Assembly (NCBI GenBank): GCA_031272655.1
Contig: JAISTJ010000142.1
Location: 1-18,852 of the forward strand
DNA from: Tannerella sp.
GTDB lineage: Bacteria; Bacteroidota; Bacteroidia; Bacteroidales; Tannerellaceae
DNA: 18,852 bases
Direction: 5' to 3'
Shown: piece by piece, positions 1-7,619 of the stretch
Layout: every line of letters starts with the position of its first letter
Position numbering within the stretch: the first letter of the stretch is position 1
Made by a program: the position numbers and the translations under genes
The notes under the pieces: generated by a model
The model's input: the letters and a program-made list of their open reading frames with translations, nothing else
Told to the model about the DNA's origin: nothing
The model's database searches: none

Positions 1-427
1 CCGGGTGGAAGTTATACCCGCCGGTATTGACGAGCGTTGGCGGCGTCGCCGGCAATCCCGCCGTAAAGTTACCCACCGCAGCGCCCCCCGAAGTGATATT
101 ATTACTCCACACAGTCCCCGCGAACCCGTCCGCCGTCAGCCACGCAATCCACTGATACTGCGCCCCGTTCACCCCGCCGGGCGTCTGCGCCTGCACGGTC
201 GTCAAAGTTACCGTTAGCATTATTGCTACTAAACCTAACAGGTTTCCAAAACCTGTTAGGTTTATCCCCGAACCCGTCATTGCGAGGAACGAAGCAATCT
301 CAATACCACGAACCTTAACAAGGTTCCAAACCTTGTTAAGGTATCTACCTATCAGATTATTACCTACATACGTCATCCCGTATTGATGCGGTATCTGCCC
401 AAAAAAACCGTTCTTATTCATATTCAT
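1..427 (-). CDS. N-terminal part of a secreted surface protein (runs off the window)
   Basis: An uninterrupted frame of 142 codons runs from ATG at 427 to the window edge. Residues 63-77 are hydrophobic and are followed by TTVQAQT, so signal peptidase I would probably cut after Ala80. The mature start contains WLTADGF, ITSGGAAVGNF, PTLVNTGGYNF and HP. From memory this resembles the first part of concanavalin-A/LamG-like modules in large type IX-secreted Bacteroidota proteins; that is inference from about 60 residues. The oddity is the leader: about 60 residues precede the hydrophobic core, and most of that DNA is repeat sequence (231-263, 312-342, and probably 273-302 and 371-391), all read through in frame. 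ATG at 421 or 280 (Met3 or Met50) are alternative starts; Met50 lies inside a repeat and would give a normal-length signal peptide. A TATCTTTG -7 box lies at 475-468 upstream. Confidence 0.65.
   Translation of the reverse strand, partial: MNMNKNGFFGQIPHQYGMTYVGNNLIGRYLNKVWNLVKVRGIEIASFLAMTGSGINLTGFGNLLGLVAIMLTVTLTTVQAQTPGGVNGAQYQWIAWLTADGFAGTVWSNNITSGGAAVGNFTAGLPATPPTLVNTGGYNFHP
231..263. repeat. Four-part palindromic repeat A, inside the signal-peptide coding region
   Basis: The left arm AAACCTAACAGGTTT (231-245) is the perfect reverse complement of the right arm at 249-263, with a CCA spacer. Each arm is itself a palindrome (AAACCT, three bases, AGGTTT). The stem is therefore 15 bp, or alternatively two small hairpins. 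The repeat is translated in frame as about residues 55-66 of the minus-strand secreted protein. Similar AGGTT-type palindromes are, from memory, abundant in Bacteroidota genomes. Confidence 0.9.
273..302. repeat. Probable dispersed repeat of the GTCATTGCGAGG...GAAGCAATC type
   Basis: The stretch holds GTCATTGCGAGGAACGAAGC followed by AATCTC, with ATTGC and GCAAT as a short inverted pair. I recall this sequence as a dispersed repeat of many unrelated bacterial genomes. It sits between repeats A and B and is also translated in frame (residues about 43-51). Only one copy is in the window, so its repeat status rests on memory. Confidence 0.6.
312..342. repeat. Four-part palindromic repeat B, inside the same coding region
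   Basis: ACCTTAACAAGGTT (312-325) pairs perfectly with 329-342, again with a CCA spacer. Each arm has the inner palindrome AACCTT, three bases, AAGGTT. It has the same plan as repeat A, keeping AAC, CCA and GTT at the same places, but the arm sequence differs consistently in all four segments. It is read in frame as about residues 29-39 (YLNKVWNLVKV). Confidence 0.9.
371..391. repeat. Possible relic of a GTCATCCCG-type repeat
   Basis: CGTCATCCCG followed by TATTGATGCGG resembles one half of a dispersed palindrome of the GTCATCCCG...CGGGATGAC kind, but the second half is missing. It is in frame in the secreted protein (residues about 13-19). Weak and based on memory. Confidence 0.3.
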
Positions 428-467
428 TATTATCCCAAATAAGTACAAATCCTTTAATTCCAAAGTG

Positions 468-475
468 CAAAGATA
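468..475 (-). promoter_or_regulatory. -7 promoter box for the secreted-protein gene
   Basis: On the minus strand 475-468 reads TATCTTTG, a perfect Bacteroides-type TAnnTTTG box, 40 bases before ATG 427. I see no TTTG at the expected -33 position. The flanking 428-540 is very A/T-rich and holds nothing else recognisable. Confidence 0.6.
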
Positions 476-540
476 AAAAACTTTTTTTTAATATTGTACA
501 CATTTAACCAAAAAAAAATGCAATTTTTTTTCACCCAATT

Positions 541-585
541 ACAAAAAAAATCACAACTTTGCCGATTAATTCAGCAAAGTTGTGA
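541..585 (-). terminator. Intrinsic terminator downstream of trmD
   Basis: TCACAACTTTGC (551-562) pairs perfectly with 574-585 across an 11-base loop. Read on the minus strand, the stem is followed by eight T residues (550-543). This places a hairpin/T-tract terminator about 90 bases after the trmD stop codon. Confidence 0.8.
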
Positions 586-600
586 TTAAAAATTTTTTAA

Positions 601-688
601 CCGGACGCAAATTTTCGCAGATTTTTTTTTAAGAAAATTCGCGTTTATCCGCGTAATCCGTGTTCCAAACAATCTTATCCGCGTTCCA
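601..688. repeat. Dispersed repeat of the ATCCGCGTAATCCGTGTTCC type, touching the end of trmD
   Basis: TTATCCGCGT occurs at 645-654 and again at 675-684, and CCGTGTTCCA (658-667) is echoed by CCGCGTTCCA (679-688). A hairpin pairs 606-616 with 633-643 (10 of 11 bases). From memory this text is a common dispersed repeat in Bacteroidota. The second copy covers the last codons and stop codon of trmD (stop at 677-675), so the end of the gene may come from the repeat. Confidence 0.55.
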
Positions 689-1358
689 GCAAGTCAGGCC
701 GCAGTCTCAACGTGCGTTCATGAGCCTGTTGAAGCCGCCATTCGCTGATATTGCGTTCATGCCCCGAAAGCAAGATATCCGGCACTTTCCACCCGTTATA
801 ATCGGCAGGGCGCGTATAAACAGGCGGGGCAAGCAACCCGTCCTGAAAAGAATCCGACAACGCGCTCTGCTCGTCGCCAATAGCGCCTGGCAGCAGCCGC
901 ACCGTTGCATCAGCTATAACAGCAGCCGCCAACTCACCGCCTGTCAGCACATAGTCGCCTACCGAAATCTCACGCGTGATGAGATGTTCCCGTATCCGAT
1001 AATCAACTCCCTTGTAATGACCGCACAGGATAATAATATTCGACAGCATCGAAAGTCCGTTAGCCATCGGCTGGTCGAACTGCTCGCCATCCGGCGAAGT
1101 ATAAATCACCTCGTCGTAATTACGTTCAGCTTTCAAGGCAGCAATAGCCCTGTCCACCGGCTCTATCTGCATCACCATACCTGCCTCGCCGCCAAACGGA
1201 TAGTTGTCAACACGACGCCATTTATTAGTCGTATAATCGCGCAGATTATGCAAATGAACAGCCGCAAGACCCTTATCCTGAGCGCGTTGCAGTATAGAAC
1301 AATGCAATGCCCCGTCTATCATCTCCGGCAAAACCGTCAGTATATCTATTCGTAACAT
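675..1358 (-). CDS. trmD: tRNA (guanine37-N1)-methyltransferase TrmD
   Basis: TrmD transfers a methyl group from S-adenosylmethionine to N1 of G37 in tRNAs that read CNN codons, which prevents +1 frameshifting. The 227 residues cover the core of the family and are slightly shorter than E. coli TrmD. The SPOUT-fold trefoil-knot motifs are present: [13 protein letters not shown] (56-68), [11 protein letters not shown] (111-121) and [16 protein letters not shown] (130-145). Arg154 and Asp169, which match the E. coli catalytic residues in both position and context (SDSF), are kept, as is the C-terminal [19 protein letters not shown] segment. The gene is monocistronic here, with its own promoter and terminator, and is not next to rpsP, rimM or rplS as in E. 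coli. Its final codons look like part of a dispersed repeat. Confidence 0.97.
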   Translation of the reverse strand: MLRIDILTVLPEMIDGALHCSILQRAQDKGLAAVHLHNLRDYTTNKWRRVDNYPFGGEAGMVMQIEPVDRAIAALKAERNYDEVIYTSPDGEQFDQPMANGLSMLSNIIILCGHYKGVDYRIREHLITREISVGDYVLTGGELAAAVIADATVRLLPGAIGDEQSALSDSFQDGLLAPPVYTRPADYNGWKVPDILLSGHERNISEWRLQQAHERTLRLRPDLLERG

Positions 1359-1380
1359 ATAGAAACCAAAATTTGAGCTG

Positions 1381-1388
1381 CAAAGTTA
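1381..1388 (-). promoter_or_regulatory. -7 promoter box for trmD
   Basis: The minus strand 1388-1381 reads TAACTTTG (TAnnTTTG), 22 bases before the trmD ATG. No clear -33 TTTG is seen at 19-20 bases. It is divergent from the pyrF promoter in the same 99-base gap. Confidence 0.6.
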
Positions 1389-1419
1389 GTGATTTTTGAC
1401 AGCATTTTTTTGAAAAAAT

Positions 1420-1450
1420 TTTGATTTTCATATTAAAAGTCGTACCTTTG
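1420..1450 (+). promoter_or_regulatory. Complete Bacteroides-type promoter for pyrF
   Basis: TTTG at 1420-1423 and TACCTTTG at 1443-1450 are separated by exactly 19 bases, the same arrangement as upstream of rpsL. Only seven bases separate the -7 box from the pyrF ATG, so the mRNA leader would be only a few bases long. Confidence 0.85.
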
Positions 1451-1457
1451 CACAACT

Positions 1458-2309
1458 ATGAACAGACAACAACTTACGGAAAACATCAAGCGTAAAGGGA
1501 CGTTTCTGTGCGTCGGGCTTGATACGGATATAAAAAAATTGCCTCCATGCGTGCTTGAAAGCGGCGTGGACGACCCTGTTTTTACTTTCAACAAGGCTAT
1601 AATAGACGCTACTGCGCCATACTGCATGGCATACAAGCCTAATTTGGCGTTTTATGAGTGCCTTGGCGCGGCAGGGTGGGCGGCTTTCGACCTGACTGTC
1701 AGGTATATAAGGGAGAATTATCCCGACCAGTTCATCATCGCCGACGCCAAACGGGGCGACATCGGCAACACGTCGCAGATGTACGCCCGCACATTTTTTG
1801 AAACAATGGACGCCGATGCACTGACGGTGGCTCCCTACATGGGCGAAGACAGCGTTACGCCGTTTCTCGGCTATGAGGGCAAATGGGTTGTGCTGTTAGC
1901 TTTGACGTCCAACAAAGGTTCCGCCGACTTCCAGCTTAACACCGATGTCTTCGGCAACCGGCTTTTTGAGCAGGTGCTTAAGCGGTCGCTTCAGTGGGGC
2001 GCGGCTTCAGCTTCGACCGATTCGGCCGACAAAATGATGTACGTTGTAGGCGCTACGCAGGGCAGTTTGTTTAAGGATGTGCGCAAGATTGTTCCCGACC
2101 ACTTTTTGCTTGTGCCGGGCGTCGGAGCGCAGGGCGGATCGCTCGAAGAAGTATGCCGTTACGGTATGAATGCCGATTGCGGGCTGATAGTCAACTCCTC
2201 GCGGGCTATCATTTATGCCGACAGCAGCGATCGCTTCGCCGAGCAAGCCCGCATCGAAGCGCAGAAAGTGCAGTCTGAAATGGAGCGGCTGCTGAAAATC
2301 AAAATCTGA
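1458..2309 (+). CDS. pyrF: Orotidine-5'-phosphate decarboxylase, long (type 2) form
   Basis: PyrF removes CO2 from OMP to give UMP, the last step of de novo pyrimidine synthesis. It has 283 residues, the length of the long subfamily found in Bacteroidota and actinobacteria rather than the about 240-residue E. coli form. The substrate and catalytic elements are visible: FLCVGLDTD (16-24), YKPNLAFYE (59-67), [13 protein letters not shown] with catalytic Lys98 and Asp101, [10 protein letters not shown] (124-133), and the phosphate-loop PGVGAQGG near residue 220. The MNRQQL start agrees with the family, so ATG 1458 is preferred although it lies only seven bases after the -7 box. The 3' end overlaps the convergent permease gene by 11 bases and no terminator is visible. 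Confidence 0.97.
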   Translation: MNRQQLTENIKRKGTFLCVGLDTDIKKLPPCVLESGVDDPVFTFNKAIIDATAPYCMAYKPNLAFYECLGAAGWAAFDLTVRYIRENYPDQFIIADAKRGDIGNTSQMYARTFFETMDADALTVAPYMGEDSVTPFLGYEGKWVVLLALTSNKGSADFQLNTDVFGNRLFEQVLKRSLQWGAASASTDSADKMMYVVGATQGSLFKDVRKIVPDHFLLVPGVGAQGGSLEEVCRYGMNADCGLIVNSSRAIIYADSSDRFAEQARIEAQKVQSEMERLLKIKI

Positions 2310-3639
2310 CCCAGCGGGCTATTTCTTTCAAGGTGGGTTTCTTGCCATACATCAAAATGCCTGTACGGTAGATTTTCGCTGATATCCAGACTAATAGCAC
2401 TGCCGTAGCAAACAACAACACCAATGCAAGCGATATTTGCCAGAATGGTATGTCGTAAGGAACGCGCACCATCATCACTATCGGCGAGGTGAACGGCAGG
2501 AATGAACACCAGACGGCAAGCGGTCCGTCGGGATTCTGTACGCTGTAAATGCCCGCATAGACGGCGAAAATGAGGAAGAGCATCACCGGCATCATAAACT
2601 GCTGCGAGTCTTCCGGATTATCAATCGCTGCACCGATAGCTGCGAAAAGCGACGCATAAGAGATGTATCCGCCGATGAAAAACAGCACGAAACAGAGGAT
2701 TATTTCAACGAAGTTAAACGAACTGAGCTTTGTGAAAATGTTTGCAGCCATAGAATTGTTGGCTGCAAGCGCCGTGGCCGCCGGCGAAGTGGCGCCAAGT
2801 CCCTGTATAGCAGCCATATCCGCTGCACCGGCACCGCCTCCGCTCACGCCCAAAATAGCGCCGCCGATACCTACCAAAGCGGTGGTCAGTATGCACCAAA
2901 TAAAAACCTGCGTCAGTCCGACAAGCCCGATACCGATAATTTTCCCCATCATAAGGTCGAACGGTCGCACCGACGAAATCATCACCTCAACGATACGGTT
3001 GGTTTTTTCTTCCATCACTCCCTGCATCACCATTGCGCCGTACATCATGATGAACATGTAAATCAGGAAAGTGAACAGGAAGCCTATCACGCTTGCTATC
3101 TCGGACGAAGATTCTTTCGCTTCCCCGTCTTTTCCCCATTTAATAGTCTGAATATCAATGTTTACGCGACTGTTTTCTATAATCTCATCCAAATTCGGGA
3201 TATTGAATGAAGCCCGCTTCTCGTTTTCGAGATATTGCTTAAGTGTCTGGTTTACTTCGCGTTTCAAGTCCTGCGGAATCTGCTTTTCCGAATAGAGGCT
3301 TGCAGCGTGCGGGTTTTGAAGCAAATCGCCTGTTATTTCAAGCAGGGCGAAGGAGTCATGTTTCTTTGCCGCATCGGAAGCGCGGATGGCGTCGCTGCTT
3401 GCGGATTCGACCTTTACAAACCTGAAATTGTCGGTGTCTTCAAACAGCGAAGCATATTTGCCTGTGCGGTCGGCGATTGCGACTTCGTAAACCTCGCTGC
3501 TCTTCATCATTGAAAGCCACAGAGGGACGAAAACGAGCGCAGCAAACAACAGAGGCGTCAGTAATGTCATGATTATGAACGATTTCTTGTTCACGCGACG
3601 CAAATATTCGCGTCTAACTACTATTCCTGTTTTATTCAT
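2299..3639 (-). CDS. ABC-2 family exporter permease (NatB/YhaP-like)
   Basis: This 446-residue membrane protein is the probable partner of the ATPase gene 17 bases upstream. Layout: a cytoplasmic start with [14 protein letters not shown], a first membrane helix at about 22-45, a soluble extracytoplasmic region to about 180, then a block of five or so helices from about 183 to the end. The conserved ABC2 stretch [15 protein letters not shown] with [10 protein letters not shown] follows the second helix, as in NatB-type Na+ exporters and related permeases of unknown substrate. A glycine/alanine-rich segment ([19 protein letters not shown]) lies between later helices. The substrate cannot be told from sequence. 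Its stop codon (TGA, 2301-2299) lies inside the end of pyrF on the other strand. Confidence 0.9.
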   Translation of the reverse strand: MNKTGIVVRREYLRRVNKKSFIIMTLLTPLLFAALVFVPLWLSMMKSSEVYEVAIADRTGKYASLFEDTDNFRFVKVESASSDAIRASDAAKKHDSFALLEITGDLLQNPHAASLYSEKQIPQDLKREVNQTLKQYLENEKRASFNIPNLDEIIENSRVNIDIQTIKWGKDGEAKESSSEIASVIGFLFTFLIYMFIMMYGAMVMQGVMEEKTNRIVEVMISSVRPFDLMMGKIIGIGLVGLTQVFIWCILTTALVGIGGAILGVSGGGAGAADMAAIQGLGATSPAATALAANNSMAANIFTKLSSFNFVEIILCFVLFFIGGYISYASLFAAIGAAIDNPEDSQQFMMPVMLFLIFAVYAGIYSVQNPDGPLAVWCSFLPFTSPIVMMVRVPYDIPFWQISLALVLLFATAVLLVWISAKIYRTGILMYGKKPTLKEIARWVRF

Positions 3640-3656
3640 TTTGTTTTGATTTTATC

Positions 3657-4559
3657 TTAACTTACTACTTTCAAAAATACATCGTTCATTGACGGGAGTT
3701 CCTCCGTGAATGCTACGATTTCGTGATTTTGGGCAAGCGCGCGGAGAAGCTCGGAGTTGCCGACCGACGGTTGCTTGTTGATACGGAAATTATAAACCCC
3801 GTTCTGACTGGGTGAATTGCTTATAACAGTGTAATAATCAGGTATATCCGTCAGGTTTTCGTCAAGAATGCCGATATTGTATGTACCGCTACGGAACCGG
3901 CTTCTCACCTCGCTGACATTGCCCGACAGGACTACTTCCGACTTGTTGATAAGCGCGATTTCGTCGCAAATCTCCTCTACCGACGCCATGTTGTGGGTCG
4001 AAAAAATGATGGTTTTACCCTGTTCTTTCAAGTTGAGGATCTCTTGTTTCAACAGCTCCGTATTGACGGGGTCAAAACCGCTGAAAGGCTCGTCAAATAT
4101 CAGTAAATCAGGGTTATGCACCACCGTAACGATGAACTGCACTTTCTGTTGCATACCTTTTGAGAGTTCTTCGACTTTCTTGTTCCACCAATTCATAATG
4201 TCGAATTTTTCGAACCATTGCATCAGGCGACGCTTTGCTTCACCTGCTTTCAGTCCCTTTAGTTGGGCGAGATAGACCGCCTGCTCGCCTGTTTTCATTT
4301 TTTTGTACAGCCCGCGTTCTTCGGGCAGGTAGCCAATCCGGTAAATATCAGATGGTTGCGACAGTTTGCCTTCAATCAGCACTTCGCCGCTGTCGGGCGC
4401 CGTTATGCGGTTGATGATACGTATCAAGGTGGTCTTGCCCGCGCCGTTCGGACCGAGCAACCCGAAAATTTTACCCTGCGGAGCGCTGATACTGACCTTG
4501 TTAAGCGCCAGATGCCCCGTGAATTGCTTGACTACATCTCTTGTTTCTAAAAAAATCAT
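3657..4559 (-). CDS. ABC exporter ATP-binding protein (NatA/YhaQ-like)
   Basis: The ATPase subunit of an ABC-2 exporter, 300 residues. Walker A is GPNGAGKTT (36-44), the signature is LSKGMQQK (132-139), Walker B is LLIFDEP (152-158) with the D-loop next to it, and the switch histidine is His189 in FSTHN. After about residue 215 comes a C-terminal extension of the DUF4162 type usual in NatA/YhaQ proteins. It very probably powers the permease encoded 17 bases downstream. No promoter box is seen immediately upstream, where the gap is filled by heptad repeats, so read-through from dnaG is likely. Only seven bases (ATAAATT) separate the repeat array from the ATG, with no Shine-Dalgarno sequence. 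Confidence 0.93.
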   Translation of the reverse strand: MIFLETRDVVKQFTGHLALNKVSISAPQGKIFGLLGPNGAGKTTLIRIINRITAPDSGEVLIEGKLSQPSDIYRIGYLPEERGLYKKMKTGEQAVYLAQLKGLKAGEAKRRLMQWFEKFDIMNWWNKKVEELSKGMQQKVQFIVTVVHNPDLLIFDEPFSGFDPVNTELLKQEILNLKEQGKTIIFSTHNMASVEEICDEIALINKSEVVLSGNVSEVRSRFRSGTYNIGILDENLTDIPDYYTVISNSPSQNGVYNFRINKQPSVGNSELLRALAQNHEIVAFTEELPSMNDVFLKVVS

Positions 4560-4566
4560 AATTTAT

Positions 4567-4650
<84 letters not shown>

Positions 4651-4663
4651 AATGCTAAGCTTT

Positions 4664-4775
4664 TTAACTCTTAACTCTTAACTCTTAATTCTTAACTCTT
4701 AACTCTTAATTCTTAACTCTTAATTCTTAATTCTTAACTCTTAACTCTTAACTCTTAATTCTTAATTCTTAATTC
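4664..4775. repeat. Heptad array, 16 units of TTAACTC/TTAATTC (GAGTTAA/GAATTAA in the mRNA sense)
   Basis: Sixteen units fill 112 bases exactly, mixing two unit types that differ at one position. The last base, 4775, is the final G of the dnaG TAG stop codon on the minus strand, so the array starts on the stop. With 4567-4650 it makes up nearly all of the 215-base dnaG-ABC gap. The same unit in the same sense appears after rpsJ (15425-15459). Confidence 0.95.
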
Positions 4776-6790
4776 TATTTCCCCAGCCCGATGACAATCC
4801 TTTCTCCTAACTCCTTGCTTAACAGGCACTTGATTTGATCGAATTGTTGCCGTTGCTTCAGAAGTTCAAATACTTTGTCCTCATCCTCGGCTACCTGCTT
4901 TATCTGCTTGTTTATATCATCAATCTGATGTTTTATATAAGCATTTTTGAGCAGCAGGATGTCGTGTATTATCCACTGAATCAGCTGTTTGTTCTCTTTT
5001 TCGCGCTTCTTTATTTCTTCCTTTTGCCTGTCTTCTTCCGAAAGCGTCGTCAAGTCTGCCGTCGCATCCTCGTTCTTGAAAAACTTGCTGACCTGATATT
5101 TGCTTGATAGCATATCGGTAGCTAACTTACTGATTTCGAGATTAGTATGGGTAAGGAAATAATGACTTGCCGAAAAATCATTCTCGCTGCTTTTTTCTGC
5201 CGCCTCGTCTGCAACCTGCCTGTAGAGCGGCGTTTCAAAATGTATGTCGTCTTCAAGCAGCTCGTTAAGAATATACTCGGCTACGGAAACCGGCTGCTCG
5301 GAAAACAAAACCCGCTCGCCGTAATGAATGATATATCTCACTAAATGAGACTCATATCTCTTGAACGGATTCGTTTTTTTGACTTCTTTTGTATCCGGAG
5401 TTTCTTTTATTTCCGGAGTTTCTGCGGGTTGTTCCGGTGGTGTTTTGATAGCTGTTTCTTCGGGTTGGCGGCGGGACTTGTTGCGGTTGTTTTCGCGCAG
5501 TTTGCGAACTTCGTCCGTCAGGTTTTGTTCGCCGACATCAAGCATCTGGCTACATTCCTTAATGTAAACCGAGCGGACAATCTGATCCGGGATAACGGCG
5601 ACCGACTCCATTATATCACGGATAAGCCGTACTTTTTTTATCGGGTCGCCGGCGGCGTCTTTAAGCAGCAGATCGGTTTTGAAACGGATGAAATCAGTCT
5701 CGTTTTCTTTTATGAAAAGGCTGAAATCGAATGTGTTATGCGAACGGGCAAACGAATCGGGGTCTTCTCCTTCGGGCAGCAGCACGACCTTCACATTCAT
5801 GCCTTCTTCGAGCAGCATGTCAATACCCCGCAACGCCGCTTTGATGCCCGCCGCATCGCCGTCGTACAGGACGGTTATGTTATTGGTGAACCTGCGAATA
5901 AGCCGTATCTGTCCGCTTGTAAGAGCCGTTCCCGAAGACGCCACAACGTTCTCTATGCCGGACTGGTGCATCGAAATGACGTCCGTATAACCCTCCACGA
6001 GATAGCATTTGTCGGCTTTCATAATCGCCTGTTTTGCAAAATAAATGCCATACAACTCGTAGCTCTTGTGGTAAATTTCGCTTTCGGGGGAGTTGACATA
6101 TTTCGCTAATTTCTCGTTTTTCTTCATGATGCGCCCGCCAAAAGCCACAACTTTGCCGCTGAGGGTATGAACGGGGAAGATGACACGCCCGTGGAAACGG
6201 TCGGAAACGGAGCCGTCGTCGCGCCGGTAAACAAGCCCCGTTTTAAGCAAAAATTCTTCTTTAAATCCCTGTTTTATAGCATTTTTGTAGAGGTCGTCGC
6301 GTCGTTCGAGGCTGTATCCGAGCTGGAACTTGCGGATGATATCTTCCCTGAAACCCCTTTCTGCGAAATACGGCAAGGCTATCGTCCTGCCTTCCTGATG
6401 CTCTAAAAGCCTTGTACTGAAGAACTTTTGCGTCCAGCTGTTCAGTATCATCATGCTTTCGCGGTCATCGCTCTGGCGTTTCTCTTCGTCGGTCAGTTCC
6501 CGTTCTTTTACTTCTATCCCGTACTTTTTTGCAAGCCATTTAAGCGCCTCATTATAAGATACTTGCTCGTGTTTCATGATAAACTGCACAGCCGTTCCGC
6601 CTTCTCCGCAAGCGAAACACTTGCAGATGTTTTTCGAGGGCGAAACATAAAACGACGGAGACTTGTCGGCGTGAAACGGGCACAGCCCCACGAAGTTCAC
6701 CCCACGCTTCCGCAAAGTGATGAAATCACCCACCACATCAACTATTTGCGCCGCGTTGTAAATACGTTCTACTGTCTGTTTATCTATCAT
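4775..6790 (-). CDS. dnaG: DNA primase DnaG
   Basis: DnaG makes the RNA primers for the replication fork and is loaded by the DnaB helicase. From ATG 6790 it has 671 residues. The N-terminal zinc ribbon has Cys37, His40, Cys58 and Cys61 with the spacing of E. coli. The primase core spans about 100-350, with Toprim residues VEGYTD (265-270) and LYDGDAAG (Asp310, Asp312). Residues about 437-475 are a Pro/Glu/Thr/Lys-rich linker, then a helical C-terminal helicase-binding region rich in Lys/Glu. A frame starting at TTG 6802 adds MSAV, but that TTG belongs to the -7 box (6807-6800), so the ATG is chosen; family members also begin MID. The stop codon merges with a heptad array. It is probably cotranscribed with the ABC exporter genes. 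Confidence 0.97.
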   Translation of the reverse strand: MIDKQTVERIYNAAQIVDVVGDFITLRKRGVNFVGLCPFHADKSPSFYVSPSKNICKCFACGEGGTAVQFIMKHEQVSYNEALKWLAKKYGIEVKERELTDEEKRQSDDRESMMILNSWTQKFFSTRLLEHQEGRTIALPYFAERGFREDIIRKFQLGYSLERRDDLYKNAIKQGFKEEFLLKTGLVYRRDDGSVSDRFHGRVIFPVHTLSGKVVAFGGRIMKKNEKLAKYVNSPESEIYHKSYELYGIYFAKQAIMKADKCYLVEGYTDVISMHQSGIENVVASSGTALTSGQIRLIRRFTNNITVLYDGDAAGIKAALRGIDMLLEEGMNVKVVLLPEGEDPDSFARSHNTFDFSLFIKENETDFIRFKTDLLLKDAAGDPIKKVRLIRDIMESVAVIPDQIVRSVYIKECSQMLDVGEQNLTDEVRKLRENNRNKSRRQPEETAIKTPPEQPAETPEIKETPDTKEVKKTNPFKRYESHLVRYIIHYGERVLFSEQPVSVAEYILNELLEDDIHFETPLYRQVADEAAEKSSENDFSASHYFLTHTNLEISKLATDMLSSKYQVSKFFKNEDATADLTTLSEEDRQKEEIKKREKENKQLIQWIIHDILLLKNAYIKHQIDDINKQIKQVAEDEDKVFELLKQRQQFDQIKCLLSKELGERIVIGLGK

Positions 6791-6799
6791 AACCGCCGA

Positions 6800-6807
6800 C
6801 AAAGATA
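6800..6807 (-). promoter_or_regulatory. -7 promoter box for dnaG
   Basis: The minus strand 6807-6800 reads TATCTTTG, ending nine bases before ATG 6790. The leader would be about six bases. The -33 region is only T-rich, without a clean TTTG at 19-20 bases. Confidence 0.7.
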
Positions 6808-6871
6808 GTTATTTCCGCAAAAAAATGAAAAGAAAGTTTTCAACAATTTTTTTCGATTATCAAAAAAGTAT

Positions 6872-6879
6872 TATCTTTG
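6872..6879 (+). promoter_or_regulatory. -7 promoter box for the six-gene DUF2752 to Wzi run
   Basis: TATCTTTG at 6872-6879 ends nine bases before ATG 6889 and is divergent from the dnaG promoter. A T-run with TTTTCG at 6850-6855 could serve as a weak -33 element. As for dnaG, a TTG start (6877) would fall inside the box itself, which supports the ATG. Confidence 0.65.
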
Positions 6880-6888
6880 CCCCTTGAT

Positions 6889-7197
6889 ATGTTATTGGTT
6901 ATTGAGTGGTTGAAAGAGCATTTGCTGACGTGTCCGAGCAGATATTTCCTGCATATAGACTGTCCGGGGTGCGGTTTACAGAGGAGCTTCTTAGCCCTTC
7001 TGGAAGGCGATTTTGCCGGCAGCCTGCGCCTCTATCCCGCAACTATGCCGATAATTATAAGCCTCATTTACACCGCATTACATCTGAAATTCAATTTCAA
7101 ACATGGTGCGGAAATCATCAAATGGGCTTATATCCTGAACGTTACGATTATTTTGATTTTTTATATTTACAAAGTAATAACATTTAAAATATTTTAA
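6889..7197 (+). CDS. DUF2752 family small membrane protein
   Basis: This 102-residue protein carries the hallmark of DUF2752: HIDCPGCGLQRSFLALLEGD (22-41) followed by LRLYP. Cysteines lie at 15, 25 and 28, the last two as a CPGC pair. Hydrophobic segments lie at about 52-66 and 80-97, so it is probably a small inner-membrane protein with two helices. The function of the family is not known to me. In Bacteroidota it commonly sits beside a CCC-motif membrane protein, as here with one base between them. The start at ATG 6889 is chosen over TTG 6877, which overlaps the promoter box. Confidence 0.85.
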   Translation: MLLVIEWLKEHLLTCPSRYFLHIDCPGCGLQRSFLALLEGDFAGSLRLYPATMPIIISLIYTALHLKFNFKHGAEIIKWAYILNVTIILIFYIYKVITFKIF

Positions 7198-7198
7198 A

Positions 7199-7600
7199 AT
7201 GGAAGAAGTTTTTTATCAAAGCTCAAGCGAGCCGCAGGAAGTAATTTCGAGTTATCCCGGGCCGCAGGTGGAACTGCCTAATGCTAAGGCTGTTATGATT
7301 TTGGGAATAGTGTCTATTCCCGTATGTTGCTGTTTTTATGGCGTTTTAAGTCTTATATGCGCAATCGTCGCATTAGTGTTGGCAAATTCGGCGACGAGAC
7401 TGTACATCGCAACTCCGGAAAAGTATCTCGAAAGTTCGTACAGCAATTTGAAGACAGGTAAGATTTGTGCATACATCGGCATTGCGCTAAGCATTTTGGC
7501 TGTCATCCTGTTCATTTCGCTGATCGTGATGTTTGGTTTCGCCACTCTGTCCGACCCGCAACTGTTGCAGGAACACCTATTGGAGCTTGTCGGTCAGTAA
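7199..7600 (+). CDS. CCC-motif membrane protein
   Basis: 133 residues. A short acidic/polar N-terminus (1-28) with several Pro and Ser is followed by a membrane region at about 32-62 containing Cys43-Cys44-Cys45 (PVCCCFYGVLSLI), a charged linker with YLESSYSNLKTGKICAYIG, and a second membrane segment at about 90-115. The CCC followed by YG, and the pairing with DUF2752, match what I recall of the Bacteroidota 'CCC motif membrane protein' family, which has no known function. One base separates it from the upstream gene, so the two are almost certainly translated from one mRNA. Confidence 0.8.
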   Translation: MEEVFYQSSSEPQEVISSYPGPQVELPNAKAVMILGIVSIPVCCCFYGVLSLICAIVALVLANSATRLYIATPEKYLESSYSNLKTGKICAYIGIALSILAVILFISLIVMFGFATLSDPQLLQEHLLELVGQ

Positions 7601-7619
7601 TCATTTGATAAACAGAACA

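Noticed and set aside
660..1355. A 231-residue plus-strand frame
   Set aside because: It is antisense to trmD, whose motifs and catalytic residues are certain.
4664..4775. CRISPR-like array
   Set aside because: Units are seven bases and contiguous, with no spacers and no cas genes.
6791..6802. TTG start for dnaG (four extra residues)
   Set aside because: The TTG is part of the TATCTTTG promoter box, so it would not be in the mRNA; the family starts MID.
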